Shown here: positions 15,813 to 33,289 of the stretch, piece by piece
Layout: every line of letters begins with the position of its first letter
How positions within the stretch are numbered: position 1 is the stretch's first letter
Origin: Ichthyophthirius multifiliis
Taxonomy: Eukaryota; Ciliophora; Oligohymenophorea; Hymenostomatida
Direction of reading: 5' to 3'
Length of the DNA: 64,000 nucleotides
Assembly: GCF_000220395.1 (NCBI RefSeq)
Contig: NW_004085897.1
Span: 54,653 to 118,652 of the forward strand
Program-made: the position numbers and the translations under genes
The notes under the pieces: model-generated
Told to the model about the DNA's origin: nothing
Databases searched by the model: none
The model's input: the letters and a program-made list of their open reading frames with translations, nothing else

Positions 15813-18800
15813 ATGCTTGAAAAAATTAAATTATAATATGAATCTTCATTTCTTGATTAATAAAAAATTTTTTAAATATTTTAATAGCGTTAAATAAAAG
15901 AAGATGATAATTCCAGCCTTCCTATATTTTAAACTAAATCTTATTTTTCAAGTAAATAATCCTAAAATAAATAATAAAAATAATTTTCTTAATCTTTCTA
16001 AATTGAATAATCTAAAACTTGCATCAATTAAAAATCATAAATTGTTTAAATTAAAAGCCAATTAGGTTAAACTTAACATAATAATGTATTTTAATAAAAT
16101 TCTATTTGTTTACTTAATGGTTTAAATTAAATTATATAAACTCCAGATTCTTAATAAAATTAAAATTAAAGGAAAAGAATATATAAATTAAACTGTTCTC
16201 CTTAAAACAATAATAACGAGAATAGTTAAAATTTCGATATTCGCAATTTGAATTTAAGCCAAGACTAAAAAATAATTTCAAAAAAGAATTTTAATATAAT
16301 AAATTAAAGTAAAAATATTGAAAAAAGCAGCTTTTTTTTCACCCTTAAACTAAAAAAACTAGCCACTTAAATAGTTCAAAATTTATAGAGTAGAAGATAT
16401 TAAAATTTGCGTTAATAACATTTGAAATTTTTCAATGACAAGACTATTTTTGTTCATAATGATTAAAAAATATTTACTAATGATAAAAAAAACGAATAAT
16501 TTTTGCTTAAAAATAACTTCTCATGCTATCAATATTTAAATTTTTAATTAATTAAAATCTATATTTAATTATTAACTGAAAATACAAGGAAAAAAATACA
16601 AAAAATTCCTACTTTTTAACCCTCTAATTAATTTAAATTAATGTGGGACTTATTAAATTTATTAGCTAATTTTTATTTTTTTCTATTTATACCATTAAAA
16701 ATAACGTTTGGTTTAGGTTTATATTCCAATTCCTTTAGTTTTTTAAGTGTTTTTATAATCATATTTGATATTCTAGTCACTTTAAATACTAGTTATTATT
16801 CTAAAGGAGAAATAATAGGCAATAGAATTAATATAATATCAAATTATTTGTCAAAGAGGTTTATATATGACATAATATCACTATTACCATTGTTTATAAA
16901 CGACCAAAGTGACCGAAAAGAAAACATTTTAACTGATAAAAAAAAAATTTTAGAAAGCATTATTTCTATTTTATTTTTTATTCGTATTTCTCATATAACA
17001 AATTTAAAAAATAAGCTAGAAGATTGTATATATTAAAAAAAAAACTGACATATTTAATGCAATTATTTAATTTATTAATATATGCACTCTATATAGCACA
17101 TATTTTTGCATGTATATGGCTTATTATTGCACGATATGAAATTAAAAATGAAAAAATGAGTTGGATTACAAATTTTTAAATACAAGAGGATTAATTTTTG
17201 AGTTAATATTTATATAGTCTATATTTTGTAACTATAACGATGACAACAGTAGGATATGGCGATATTAAACCAACAAATTAATTAGAAGTAACTATTGCAA
17301 TTACAATAACAATAATAACTACAGGAGTTTTTGCTTATTGTATTAATCAAATAGGTAATAATTTAAAAGTAAAATAAAATTTAAAGTATATATATATTTT
17401 ATATATGTATAATATAAATAAATATATACATATATGTATATATAATATATATAATATATATATATTCATTTTTTTTTTTTTATAATATAAATATGTATAT
17501 ATATTATATATAGTATTTATTCATGTATTTTTATACATATATATTTTTATATATTTATATCCGTTTCTATATATTGTTATATATTTATATATATTTTACT
17601 TATTAATGTCTTTTTTATATTTTTATAGGAACTATAGTTAAATTTTTATCTGAAGAAAAAGAAAAATCTAAATATACTATATAAATCATAAATAATTATA
17701 TGTCTAAAAAAAATATTAATAAAGATTTATAATAATAAATAAGAGAATATTTAGAATATTATTTAAAAGAATCTACTATAAATGATCACGATAAAGAATG
17801 TAAAATTATTAATATGTTATCTGAGCCTTTATAAAAATAACTCATGATATAGGCTAATAAAATTGCTTTGATTGATTCTCCTATTTTTAGGAATAATTTT
17901 ACTGAAAATACTATTTAAAAAACTGTTTTTTTAATACAAGAAATACGTTGTACTCCCGAAGAAATATTATTTTATGAAGGAGATTTGGATGATTGTTCTA
18001 TTTTTTTTATTTTATAAGGTAAACTTGAATTATTTGTTGATTCTGATAATAATCTAGGAAAATAAAAAATTAATTCTTTAAAAATATTTAATAAAGGTCA
18101 ATGTGTGGGTGAATAAAGTTTTTTTACAGGTTAACCAAGAGAAACAAGTATAAGAAGCGTAGATTTTACAACTTTGCTAATGATAAAAAGGTAAGATTTT
18201 ATATCTATACTAAAAGAATCTCCAATAGATTATGAGAATTATTGTCACATAAAAGATAAATTAGTTTTATATAAAAATTATAAAAATTTAGGAAATAAAT
18301 GCTTAAGTTGTGATAGTGATTATCATTTTGTTAATGAATGTCCATATATACATTATATACCAAATTAAAATAAAGTAAATATTTATATATATATATATAT
18401 ATATCTAATATATTTATATATTTATATATTTATATATTTATATATTTATATATTTTCATAAAAAAAAAAAATAGATAATAAAAATATATTAAAAACCTAT
18501 ATTTTAAATTCGAGATTAATTTCCATGTTATATGAGACATTAAAAATATAATACATTTTCTTTAATTGATAAAGTGTAATATGAAGCTAATTTAATATTT
18601 AATAGAAATATTTAATTTATATAGAACTAAGAATGGTTTGATGAATACTAAAAATCAGATTTAGAATATAATGTTTATTTAGATTATGATGAAAACAATG
18701 AAACAAATTCTGAAAATCTAATAAATGTTTAAAGTAGTTTAAAAGAATTTAATAATAATCATGAATAGGAAGAAAATAATATTATTTATAAAAAATAAAA

Positions 18801-19857
18801 TAGTTTAAATTAAAAAAATCTTCAATTAAATATATTTCCAAACTTAGAAGAAAATAAATTCTTTTTAAGAAATTAATCATTAAAATCTTAACCATAACCC
18901 CTTTCTGGTTTAACAGAAAATTTCGAAACAAAAGAACCTTCTTATTAATCTAGTTATTAATCAACTTAATAATCATAAATTTCTTTAAAATTAAAAAATG
19001 AAAACATTGTAAATAACAATAACGAAAATTTAATCAGAAATTCAATCTCTAAGAAAAACAGTATTATATTTGATAAACTAGAAAAGCGAAATACTAATAA
19101 AAAAAATACTTCCGGGACTATAAATTCATCATCGGCAATGTAAAATAATGAAAGTAAAAACAACAAAAGGAAACTTTCTTAGGTTCGAAGAGGATTAATA
19201 AGATAAAATACATTAAATAATACTATTCTAGCCTTATAAGGGGTTGAAAATATTCTTATGTATGGTAAATTATAAAGAAATAATTAAGATTTATTTGAAG
19301 TAATGAAGTCTTTTGAGATCTATTTTTCACATAATAATATTGAGTCGATAATTATCAAACTTTAAAAAAAATATCCAAATATTTATGTAAAAAATAATAA
19401 GTAATAATAAATCTATAAATAATTTTCTCAAAAAAAAACTTACGGGCAATAAACTGTGGTATCGTAAAATAATAGAATGAGCAAAATGGATGTTTTATTA
19501 TAAAAATTAATCAATTAATAAGATAATGATGATGATGATTTAGATTATCTTAATGATTAATATTCAAATAGGTTGAGAAAAAAATCACATACTATGCATA
19601 AGTTAGATATGTATAAAACAGATTAATCACAATAAAAAAACAATTTAGACTAATAATTAGCTTAGACTTAATAAATTATTGAATAGGTAGATAAAGAATT
19701 TTAGGTAAATTAGAATTTAATTGATTAATAACTTAATATTATACCTTAAAAATTATCTCATACTAATTGTTAAAATATAGGAATAGTTTAAAAAAAGAAA
19801 TCTTAGTCATTATAATTATAGTTATCAGATATTATATAAAAAATATTAAATAAATGA
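15813..19857 (+). CDS. Cyclic-nucleotide-gated type voltage-sensing K+ channel
   Basis: About 1,220 residues. A Gln/Asn-rich cytoplasmic N-terminus is followed by membrane segments from about 16641 (WDLLNLLANFYFFLF onward). The pore has selectivity filter TMTTVGYGD near 17240-17263 and a last helix AITITIITTGVFAYC. A cyclic-nucleotide-binding domain follows (EEILFYEGDLDD, then GEQSFFTGQPRETS), then a Cys-His cluster, CLSCDSDYHFVNECPYIHY, and a long low-complexity tail. This layout is typical of the large CNG/EAG-type K+ channel family of ciliates, which shapes ciliary membrane excitability. Introns at 17355-17628 and about 18373-18470. One extra base is required in the A10 run 17035-17044; without it a TGA would cut the protein just before the pore. 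Stop TGA at 19855. Confidence 0.85.
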
Positions 19858-20432
19858 AATTTATATATATTTTTTTTTAAATTAATGATAATAATAATTT
19901 TATGTTAATATATTTTCCCAATATATTTATTTCTATTATTCAATAAAAAATATTGATTTCAAAAATTATTATATTAATTTAATTAATAATGATTACTAAT
20001 ATTTAAATTATTTTAGAAAAATATAAATTTAAGATATAAAAATAAAATAAAAAATAAAAATAGTTTTCTCCTATATTTATATATATATATATATACTATT
20101 TTCTTATTATTATTATTTAATATATATTATATATTTTTATTTATATTTTATATTTTTATTATTTTTATATTTTTATATTTATATATTATTAAATATTATA
20201 TTTAAATGTAATACACATTATTTTTTAATTGCGCATTAATATGTTAAACGCAATTTAATAACATTATATTTATTGATTACTAAATATATTTAAAAAAAAA
20301 AATAATCACTTTTTTAATTAAATTTAAAATAAAATTATTATTTTTATGAAATAATAATTATTGTTTTAAAAAATAAATATAAATATCTATATTTTAATTG
20401 CTATATATACAAAAGTAAAATAAAAAAAGTAA
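19858..20432. other. Intergenic, A/T-rich
   Basis: Nothing recognisable between two co-oriented genes; a few short (TA)n and poly-T tracts. Probably the 3' UTR and the GCN2 promoter. Confidence 0.7.
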
Positions 20433-24803
<4,371 letters not shown>

Positions 24804-25312
24804 TAAATTATAGATATATATTTTATATAATAATATTAATTTACTATTACTTTTTTATAATTAAATATTACTAAATATATATTTAAAGAAAAATAAAATT
24901 ATTTTAAACTATAAAAAATGATATATAAATAGAACAAATTTATAGGTTTTTAAGTATATTTTAATATATATATTTATATTTTATTAATAAGATTAAATGT
25001 TAAATAATCATCAACATTTAGATTCTACACTTTTTGAGCAATGAATATAATATTATAATGGTTAAAGTTATTAATCTTAATTATATAAATAAAAATGATT
25101 TAATTAAAAAAAAAAAATATAGAATAAAAAAATAAATAAAAAATTAAAATGTATAATATAAGTAAAATATAAAAATATTTAATAAAATAGAAGAATATAA
25201 TAGATAATAATATTTATATATATATATAATTAATATATATATATATATATTTATATATATAATTGTATATATTTTAATTTTACTTTTTTAATTTTTTTTT
25301 TCATCATTTTAA
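24804..25312. other. Convergent intergenic region
   Basis: Lies between the 3' ends of the GCN2-like (+) and kinesin (-) genes. Mostly A/T repeats. A less A/T-rich patch at about 25005-25080 reads open on the minus strand (QNLNVDDYLTFNL) in the frame of the kinesin gene, but I cannot tie it to either gene. Confidence 0.5.
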
Positions 25313-25716
25313 TCATTTTTTTTATTTTCAATTTTATCTAATAGATTTATAGCATTAGGATTATTTAAAGGATTTAAAAATACACCATTTGTATTTTTTT
25401 TTAAATTCTTAATAAAATTTTAATTATCAAATATATTATAACTATTATCTTAATTTATTATTTATAAAAATAAAATATTATATTTATACTTATTAATTAT
25501 ATTTTATTAGCATCTAATAATGATGTCATCTTAGTTTGTTACTATTCAATTTATTTTTATTCATATTAAGTGCGATTATCTTTTATTTTATTTTTCTTTT
25601 TATCATGTTAGAATTCTATTTATCTTAATTCTTTTTCATTTTATACTTATTCAATTGCTTATAGATAATTATAAAAATATTTTTTAAAAAAAATATATTT
25701 ATTTGTAAAAAATATA

Positions 25717-25763
<47 letters not shown>

Positions 25764-27075
25764 TATAGATATATAATTTTTCATATTTATTTATAATATT
25801 TATTTATTTAAATTTATTTACCTTATTATAAAGGAATTTTTGGAAATTTAATTTCTTTATTTTTAAAATAAAATTAAGGAACTTTGTAAGTATTTTTATC
25901 ATCATTCCATTCACATTAACTCTTTTTTATATATTAATATTAATTATTTAATTTTAAATTAAAATATTTTATTAAATTTTAAATTTAAATAATAGTAAAC
26001 CTTTATTATATCGAATTCTTCTTTTTTTAATGCTACATCTATAATTGCTTGTAAAAGGTTATTTTCTTTTTCTAAAATCCTAATAGTTCCCAAAAGTTCT
26101 TCTTTTTCTTCCAACCCTTCCTTTTCAATATCTTTAATTTCGTTTATTGATTATTTGTATTTATTTTTTAATTTTTTAATTATTTTTCTTTAAGCTTCCA
26201 CTTCTTCTTATAAAGATTAATAATTTTATTCGGCTAACAAAATTTCTTCTTCTTTTTTTTTATTACTAAGTATTAATTTTTCATGTTCTTTTTATTATTT
26301 CTTTAGTTTTTTTCTCATTTCTAAATATTCTTTCCTTGCTTTATCATCATTTTCGCCTTTATTTTAATTCCCAACACCCCCAACTAATTTTTACTATTAC
26401 AAAGACTCTAATAATTCCTACATTTGCCTTCTTTATTCTTTTTCTTTCTCAACTTAAAGTTCCCTTTCTTTTAATTCATATTCCATTCTTTATTTATCAA
26501 TATTCAATGCATCAAATCCTTATTTTAATTTCTAAATTTCTCCTTCACCTTCTCCTCCTCCTCCATTATTTTAATTTTAACCCTCCAATATTTTTTTTAA
26601 TCTTTAAATTTCTTCTGCAAATTCCCTAAGCATAGTATCTTTAGGATCTTCATTAATTTTAGGTTTATTTTTTATGCATTTAGCCCTCGAAGCATACCTT
26701 AAAGTACCCAAAGTTTCATCATAATTATAATCTGCAGGAGAAACTGCCGCTATCATAATAGTCTTGGTATTTCCTCCCAAAGAATCTTACAATAAACGAG
26801 TTAATTTAGAATCTCTATATGGAATATGTGAATGTTTCCCATCTACTAATGCAGAAATAACATTCCCTAAAGCACTTAAAGATAGATTTATTTTATTAGC
26901 TTCCTTTAATCTTTCACCTGATGTTTAAGTTTTACTTTGACGTTCGCTTCCAGCAAGATCAACTAAATTAAATTTCCCAGCTCGAATTTTATATTCTCCT
27001 TTTTCATTTTCTTCACTAATTTCTACATATATAGTAAATAAAGAATGTGATCTTGAAGAATCTTTATTCATAGCA

Positions 27076-27137
<62 letters not shown>

Positions 27138-27746
27138 TATAATAAATACCTGTAGATCTATTTTTATTTCCTGTATTCATCAAATTTTCCATATCCTATA
27201 CTGATTTTACCACAACTTTATTTAAATCTTTTACAAAAATTCCTTATTCTGGTGATTCTTTTAATTCATACCTTGCCTTAACATCTTTACTTAATAAATC
27301 GTGTATTTCTTCATTATAAATTTCAATAAAAGAACATCTAACTAAAAACTCTTTTTTATTTTCGCTCTGTATAATATTCATAATATGACTAAAAGACCTA
27401 GGAATTATGCCTTTCATAATCTCACTTTAAGGATCTCCCATCATTGTGAACGTTTTACCACATCCGGTTTGTCCATATGCGAATATTGTCCCATTATATC
27501 CTTCGAAAATACTTTCTACTAACTAAAATGCACTTTATTCATATATATATTATTAAGTGCAGTCCGAAGAAAACAAATTGTCGAAAGTAAATGTTTTAAA
27601 ATTGTCTTATTCGTTAATTTTTGTTAAAGAAATCTAGTTTGTTTACATGTCGATGTCTATACATTTTTGGCATTGTTAACTTTTTTCTTTTGTGTTCATA
27701 GGACGACATCTTACCATTACTTTTACACATTCACTGCTTGATGACT
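25313..27746 (-). CDS. Kinesin-2-like motor protein
   Basis: About 690 residues. The motor domain shows [35 protein letters not shown] (P-loop), [20 protein letters not shown] and [20 protein letters not shown]. The neck contains [14 protein letters not shown] followed by coiled coil, matching the KIF3/kinesin-2 pattern for intraflagellar transport motors. Introns lie near 27077-27150 (with a (TA)n array), 25930-26000, 25690-25830 and about 25440-25500. The 5' start is not resolved: the frame is open through SSSSECVK at about 27740 with no clear ATG, so a first exon may lie further right. The 3' end at 25313 assumes one extra base in the T8 run 25316-25323, giving a stop after IENKKK. Confidence 0.85.
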
Positions 27747-27777
27747 ATTTTTTTTTTATTTTTATTAATTAACTTAT

Positions 27778-27823
<46 letters not shown>

Positions 27824-28337
27824 TTGTATATATTTATTTGTTTAATTTTTTTTAATTTCTTATATTTTATATTGAATAAACTTTAATTTTTTATATTTAT
27901 TTTTATTTTAACGTTTTGTTTTAGCAATATACTTTAAATATTTTTTTTTTTTTTTTTCTTTACAATATTCTTTTCTTATATCATCAATAAAATAAAAATA
28001 TAATTTTTAATTTTATATAAAATGATAAGCATTTGCTTAAAAATACATTTTTAAAAAATTATTTTTCTCTTAATTCGTTTAAAAATAATTATTACAATTT
28101 AAAAATTAAAATAAATAAATATATATATAATTCGATATTGAAAAAATATAAATGAAAACAAACCGAAACCATTAAAAACAAATATTTAAAAAAGTAAAAT
28201 AGAGAAAACAAAAATTAACATAAAAAAGTTAAAATTCAAAATTAATATAAACAAACTGTAATAAATATTATGTTTATTTAATTTTTATTTAAAATATATA
28301 TTTCATTTTTATTAATTTATTAAATGTTTTTTTCTAA
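27747..28337. other. Intergenic, A/T-rich with (TA)n
   Basis: Contains a (TA)n array at about 27783-27820 and poly-T tracts. May hold an unrecognised first exon and the promoter of the kinesin gene. No other coding signal seen. Confidence 0.6.
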
Positions 28338-28630
28338 TCACAAATCTACCCATGATTTTTAAGCATCAGGTGTAAAAGTATTAATCCAACCATACCAAAC
28401 ATATATATTAGGGTGAGAATCAACAGTAAATTTGACTTTCTTATCTATTAAAATAAAAGATTAATTAAAAATGACAAAAAATAAAATAAAAAATTATTTA
28501 TAAATATTATGCCCCTTAATTCTGAAAATATATTTGCATCAATTTTGTTAGGTTTTTCCTTTCCAGATAAAAAATTATGACTTGTTAAATGATTTTCAAT
28601 ATTATGTAATTCAGTTACTGTAAAAACCAT
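28338..28630 (-). CDS. Small eEF1B-like GST-C domain protein
   Basis: Two exons (28513-28630 and 28338-28444) give about 74 residues. MVFTVTELHNIENHL, SGKEKPNKIDANIFSEL and HPNIYVWYGWINTF resemble the N-terminal GST-C-like helical domain of eEF1B-alpha/delta (family pattern: Y-x-SGY-x-PSQADVAVF, then RWY-HI-SF). That domain binds eEF1B-gamma or synthetase partners. The C-terminal exchange-factor domain is absent: TGA at 28338-28340 follows directly. The intron 28445-28512 begins with GC rather than GT and ends with AG; this is the only splicing I found that keeps frame. It could be a bona fide adaptor or a remnant of eEF1B. Confidence 0.6.
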
Positions 28631-29196
28631 ATTTATATTATAATATATTAGTTATATATATTTTAATTTATATTATATCTTTATTATTATTTTCTTAAAA
28701 TAAATATTATTATAATATAAATTATATAATATATATATTTAACTATATAAATCTTTTTTTTTTATTATTATCAAAATTAATTATTTTTTATATGTATAAA
28801 TTAAATAATTTAACTTTATAAATATATAAAAATTATATTTATAATATTAATAATAATATTAAAATTATAATTATTATATTATATTATAATTTTATATATA
28901 AATAATTTTAAAAAATATATAATATTAATAATTTTAAAAAATATATATTTTTATGTTTAATATAAAATTTTTTTACAAAGAATTTTAAATTTATTTATAT
29001 AGAATAAAAAAGAAAAAGAAAATAAAATATAAAATTATTTTATAATTTCACTTTATTTTTTTAAAAAATACGCATAATAACACAAAAAAATTAAATTTAA
29101 AAAAAAAATAATCATTAAATTGTAATAGTTATTATTAATAAAAATAATTTTTTTTTATAAATAAATAAAATAAAAATAATAAAATATAACTAAAAA
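28631..29196. other. Divergent intergenic region
   Basis: Extremely A/T-rich sequence between a minus-strand and a plus-strand gene, likely both promoters. No motif recognised. Confidence 0.7.
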
Positions 29197-29733
29197 ATGA
29201 GATTAACAAGAAGCTAATCAAAAAAAGAAGAAAGTACTTCAGTTATTTCTAAATAAGAAGAAAAACAATTATATTAACCGAAAAAACAAATTTAAAAGGA
29301 AAACAAAGTACCAAAATAATAAAAGAATTCTTAATAAAACAAAAAAACTTTAAAAAGTACTTAAAAATAATAAGAAGATAAAACTTTGTAAGAATAAAAA
29401 ACTACAGAAAATTTATAAATCTAAGAAGAAGTTTCTTAAAAATAATAAGAATAAATATAATAATAAGACTAAGTATAATTAAAACTATAAGAATAAGAAT
29501 AATAAGAATAAACAATATAAGAATAAGTATAATAGGATGAGTAAAAAAATGAATAAAATAATTAATTAAATTAACAAATGGAAGAATAATCAACTTAAAT
29601 TTAGACATCTAATTCAAAAAACGAATAATTAAATATTTAATAAGAATAAGAGGATGCAAAAGTATAACCTAATATTGCCTTATTCGAATAAATAAACAAT
29701 TAAGACAAATAATAAGAAATATAATAAAATTGA
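29197..29733 (+). CDS. Gln/Glu-rich low-complexity protein
   Basis: Single exon of 178 codons from ATG (after an A-rich leader) to TGA at 29731. It starts MRLTRSQSKKEES and becomes a Gln/Glu/Lys-rich run with repeated QEQ and QQDQ units, ending with PNIALFEQINN. Most Gln codons are TAA, so the gene disappears under the standard code. Predicted hydrophilic and possibly coiled coil; no domain recognised. The intact 537-nt frame in this composition makes it a likely real gene. Confidence 0.65.
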
Positions 29734-29930
29734 ATTATATATTAATTTAAATTTATCTTTCTTATTAATTTTATATTTTTGTAATATTTTTTATTTTTTA
29801 CAATATTTACTTTTTTTGTTTTTTTTTGTTTTTATTAAAAAAGTATAAATTTTAATAATAAAATTATAAATTTAATTTTAAATATGATTTATTATTTAAA
29901 AAAATGTATTTATTTCATCTCTCCCCATTG
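29734..29930. other. Short convergent intergenic region
   Basis: About 200 bases of T-rich sequence between the 3' ends of two genes. If the channel gene needs an extra base at 29948-29959, its coding sequence would extend into this space. Confidence 0.5.
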
Positions 29931-30954
29931 TCATATAATCAGTGTAGTTTTTTTTTTTTAGAAGCCAAACCATTTACTTTTTTAAAACATATTATTTTTT
30001 AAAATATTAAGTTTCTCTTATTTTTATCTTCTTAATTAATTAATATTAATTTTAACACTTCTTGAATATTTAGCAATAACATTTTCCAAATTATACTCAG
30101 GAAAATAATATTAAAACTTCTAACCTTTTTCAAAGTCATTTAAAACATCATAAGTCTATTTACTTTATATTTTTAAATTATTATTATTAAAAATGTTTTT
30201 AGCATAACAATTACTATCATTATTATACGAATTATTTTATTCCGAATTGTTTTTTTTTTAGTAAAACCTTAATAATAATTAAATTTTTTAATTTTATTTA
30301 AATTTTATTTATCTTCACTTTCCATTTCATGAATATTCAAATCATCTACATTTATATTATTAATTTCACTCTAATCTGTATTTCTGCGAATGCGATTCTC
30401 CTATATATCATATTCTATATTACTTTAAACAATTTCAAGTATTTATTCTACATCTTATTATAAAGGATTATACTCTATTATATATTAAATTATACTTTCT
30501 TTTATATCTTTTCTTTATTTTTTTTAATTCTTTAATTTCATAGACTTTCTTATATATTTCTCATCTCTTTATTAATAATCTTCCTTATTATATTTATATA
30601 ATATTTTCCTTCTCTAAAAAATAGGATTTACAAAAAAACAATTAAGTAATATATGTCTATAGCTTTTACATAATTGACATTTATGTCCGAGGTTTTTATA
30701 ATTTTGATACAGAGTAATTTTTTCTTTCATCATCATATATTTTTCATAATCCTTGGAATAGTTTTTTATTATCTAAAGAAAATTAGGCATTGAAATATAA
30801 GCAGTAGTTACTATTTCTTTACTTTTATATTATAAATAGCTCTATTTTTAACTAAAAAATTGTATTTCATCAAAAATACTTCCTTTTTCATTAATCTCAA
30901 ATACTTCTCCACCTTTAAATATAACTTTCACATTTCTATAATTTATAAAATAAA

Positions 30955-31005
<51 letters not shown>

Positions 31006-32016
31006 AAAAAATACCCTCTAACTAGAAAATACAAAAAATCAAATTACTCGCCAATATCAATAATAACTTCATCCCCAAGAAATCTCTTTTCTTCCATTTT
31101 ATACGCCAATTATTAAAGAAATTCTTAAGAAAAATTTAAATAAAACAGTTTATTTTAATTCAACAATTTTAAATGAATTTCGGCCAAAATATCATTTTTG
31201 AGTTACCCTTTTAATTCATTATGAAAAATATCGCTCCCTTCATTATATTTTAAATCTTCTTAATGTAAATAATCGAAATATTTTTTCACTTAGACTTACT
31301 TTTCGCTTGAAATTCCTCTTTTATTCATATAAGAAATCAGAGTATTCATTTTAGTTTTCAAAGCCTATTTTTCTTTTGTAAATTCCTAAACAATAGATCC
31401 GATAGAATTCAAAGAATAAGCGAAAACTCCACAACTGAAAAGCGTAATAATAATAACAGTTATCTTTTCATATAATGTTTAAGGTGTAAAATCTCCATAT
31501 CCAACAGTAATCATAGTCACAACAGCCCAATAAATAGAAGTTATATATTATTCGAAAATCGTAGCATTCTGTAATTCATATTTAATTACCCAACTTTTAT
31601 TAGAAGCCTATTAAATACCAACAAAGAAATAAATGCAAGCGCAAAAATGTGATATAAATATAATTGTAAAAACCAACTTTAATAATTACAATATTGCGTT
31701 CTTTTTTTAAGAAAAGTTAAACAATTCTTCAAAATTAGCACTAATTTAAATAAATCGATTAGTCCTTAAAATCAATATACTTTTTAAATAAGGAGTTTGT
31801 TGATACAAAGATATTATAAATGGAATTAAAACAATTATATCAGTTAGAAAATATTATTTATAATAATTTTATAAAATCCGGCTTTTATCCATTACTAATT
31901 AACCTTTGATGTAAAATCCTGTATTACATTTAATAAAAACGTACAATAACAAAGAACTATTTTAAATATATCATTATTATAAAAAATATAAATAAATAAA
32001 TAAAAGTATTTATATA

Positions 32017-32060
<44 letters not shown>

Positions 32061-32810
32061 AATATATATTTTTATATATAATACCCATCCAGGTAAATCG
32101 CTTATAAAAAATGAAAATGCATCATTATTCTTTTATGTTTAACTTTACAGAAAAGCTTATTCGAATGGTGCGTAAAAAATATTAATTAATAATAAGCAGA
32201 ATATAGAAGCATCCCATATTAGTTTAAATGCAGAAATTGGTTTAATAGTAGTTTTATCCTATAACATTAACTAAAAAAATCCTTTAATATTTTTAATTAT
32301 ACTATTCTATTTTTGTTCTTAATTCATATAAAAATTTTCATTAACAATACATTTGTCTTATATAATTTAAAAATATTTTAAATTAAAATTTTTCAATCTC
32401 CATTTACTTGAATTAATTTTCAAATCCATTGTAAATTTTCGAACTAAATATAATATTTTCAATGCTTTTTTCTTCCAGACTCCTTAAAATCCTTTATTTT
32501 ATCTGTTTTCAATTAATTTTTGACTTTCTAATTCTTCTTTCTTTTTATCTAATATTATTATTTCACTATTATATGGATTTTTGTTGGACGTGGAAAAGTT
32601 AGATTAATAATTAAACGATTATCTTCTTTATCTTTTATTATTTAGTGTATCTTCATTATATAATATTTCTTAATCGTTATTTTAATACTTTTATACGAAA
32701 TTGTCTAAGTTTATTTTTGATTAAAATAAAATTTTTCGTTAATTATCTCCTTTTCTTAAGGAAAATAAAGAACTATTATTATAAATTACTTATGTGTTAT
32801 TATTTTTCAT
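29931..32810 (-). CDS. Second cyclic-nucleotide-type K+ channel
   Basis: About 900 residues. A Lys/Asn/Gln-rich N-terminus precedes membrane segments (LIWDASIFCLLLINIFY onward) and a basic S4-like stretch (SILILRTNRF). The pore reads SIYWAVVTMITVGYGDF near 31485-31535, with last helix ITVIIITLFSCGVFAYS. A cyclic-nucleotide-binding domain follows (FLGDEVIIDIGEQFDF; an intron with (TA)n near 30950-31010 interrupts it), then a Cys/His cluster, GHKCQLCKSYRHILLNC, like that of the channel at 15813. A further intron lies near 31980-32095. One extra base is needed in the A/T10 run 30250-30259. The TGA used as stop (29931) follows a 12-base run; with one more base there the frame continues as YTDYMTMGRDEI. 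ATG at 32808-32810 is preceded by an open frame, so the start is provisional. Confidence 0.82.
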
Positions 32811-33289
32811 ATTTAAGAAATTTAATTATTATAAAAAATACTTTTTATTTTAATTTCAATTAAAATATTTTTTCCAACAAAAAAATAAAAATTGTATTGA
32901 ATTTGTATATTAAGATAAAGTTTTCTATATTTTATTATTTTCTATATAAATTATTTATATTTAAAATGAGATTATTATATATATTTTTTATTTAAACTAA
33001 GCAATTTATTGTTATTTTTTTAATTTAGTATAAATTTTGATTAGTATAAAGTTTAATATTATAAATAATATATTAATTATTTAATTAATTGTTTACAAAT
33101 TATGATTATTTATTTTATAATTTTTTTTGTTTTAAAGAATTCCATTTTTTTTATTTTTGAAAACTTAAATTTCATTTAAATAAATTTAGTATGTATTTTT
33201 GTTTAATTTATATTAAACATTTAAATAGTACATAAACTAATATTGGATGATTAATTTATTATCATTCTTTTTTCAAAGATATATGATAG
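32811..33289. other. Intergenic, A/T-rich
   Basis: Upstream region of the minus-strand channel gene. No coding or RNA signal seen. Confidence 0.6.
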
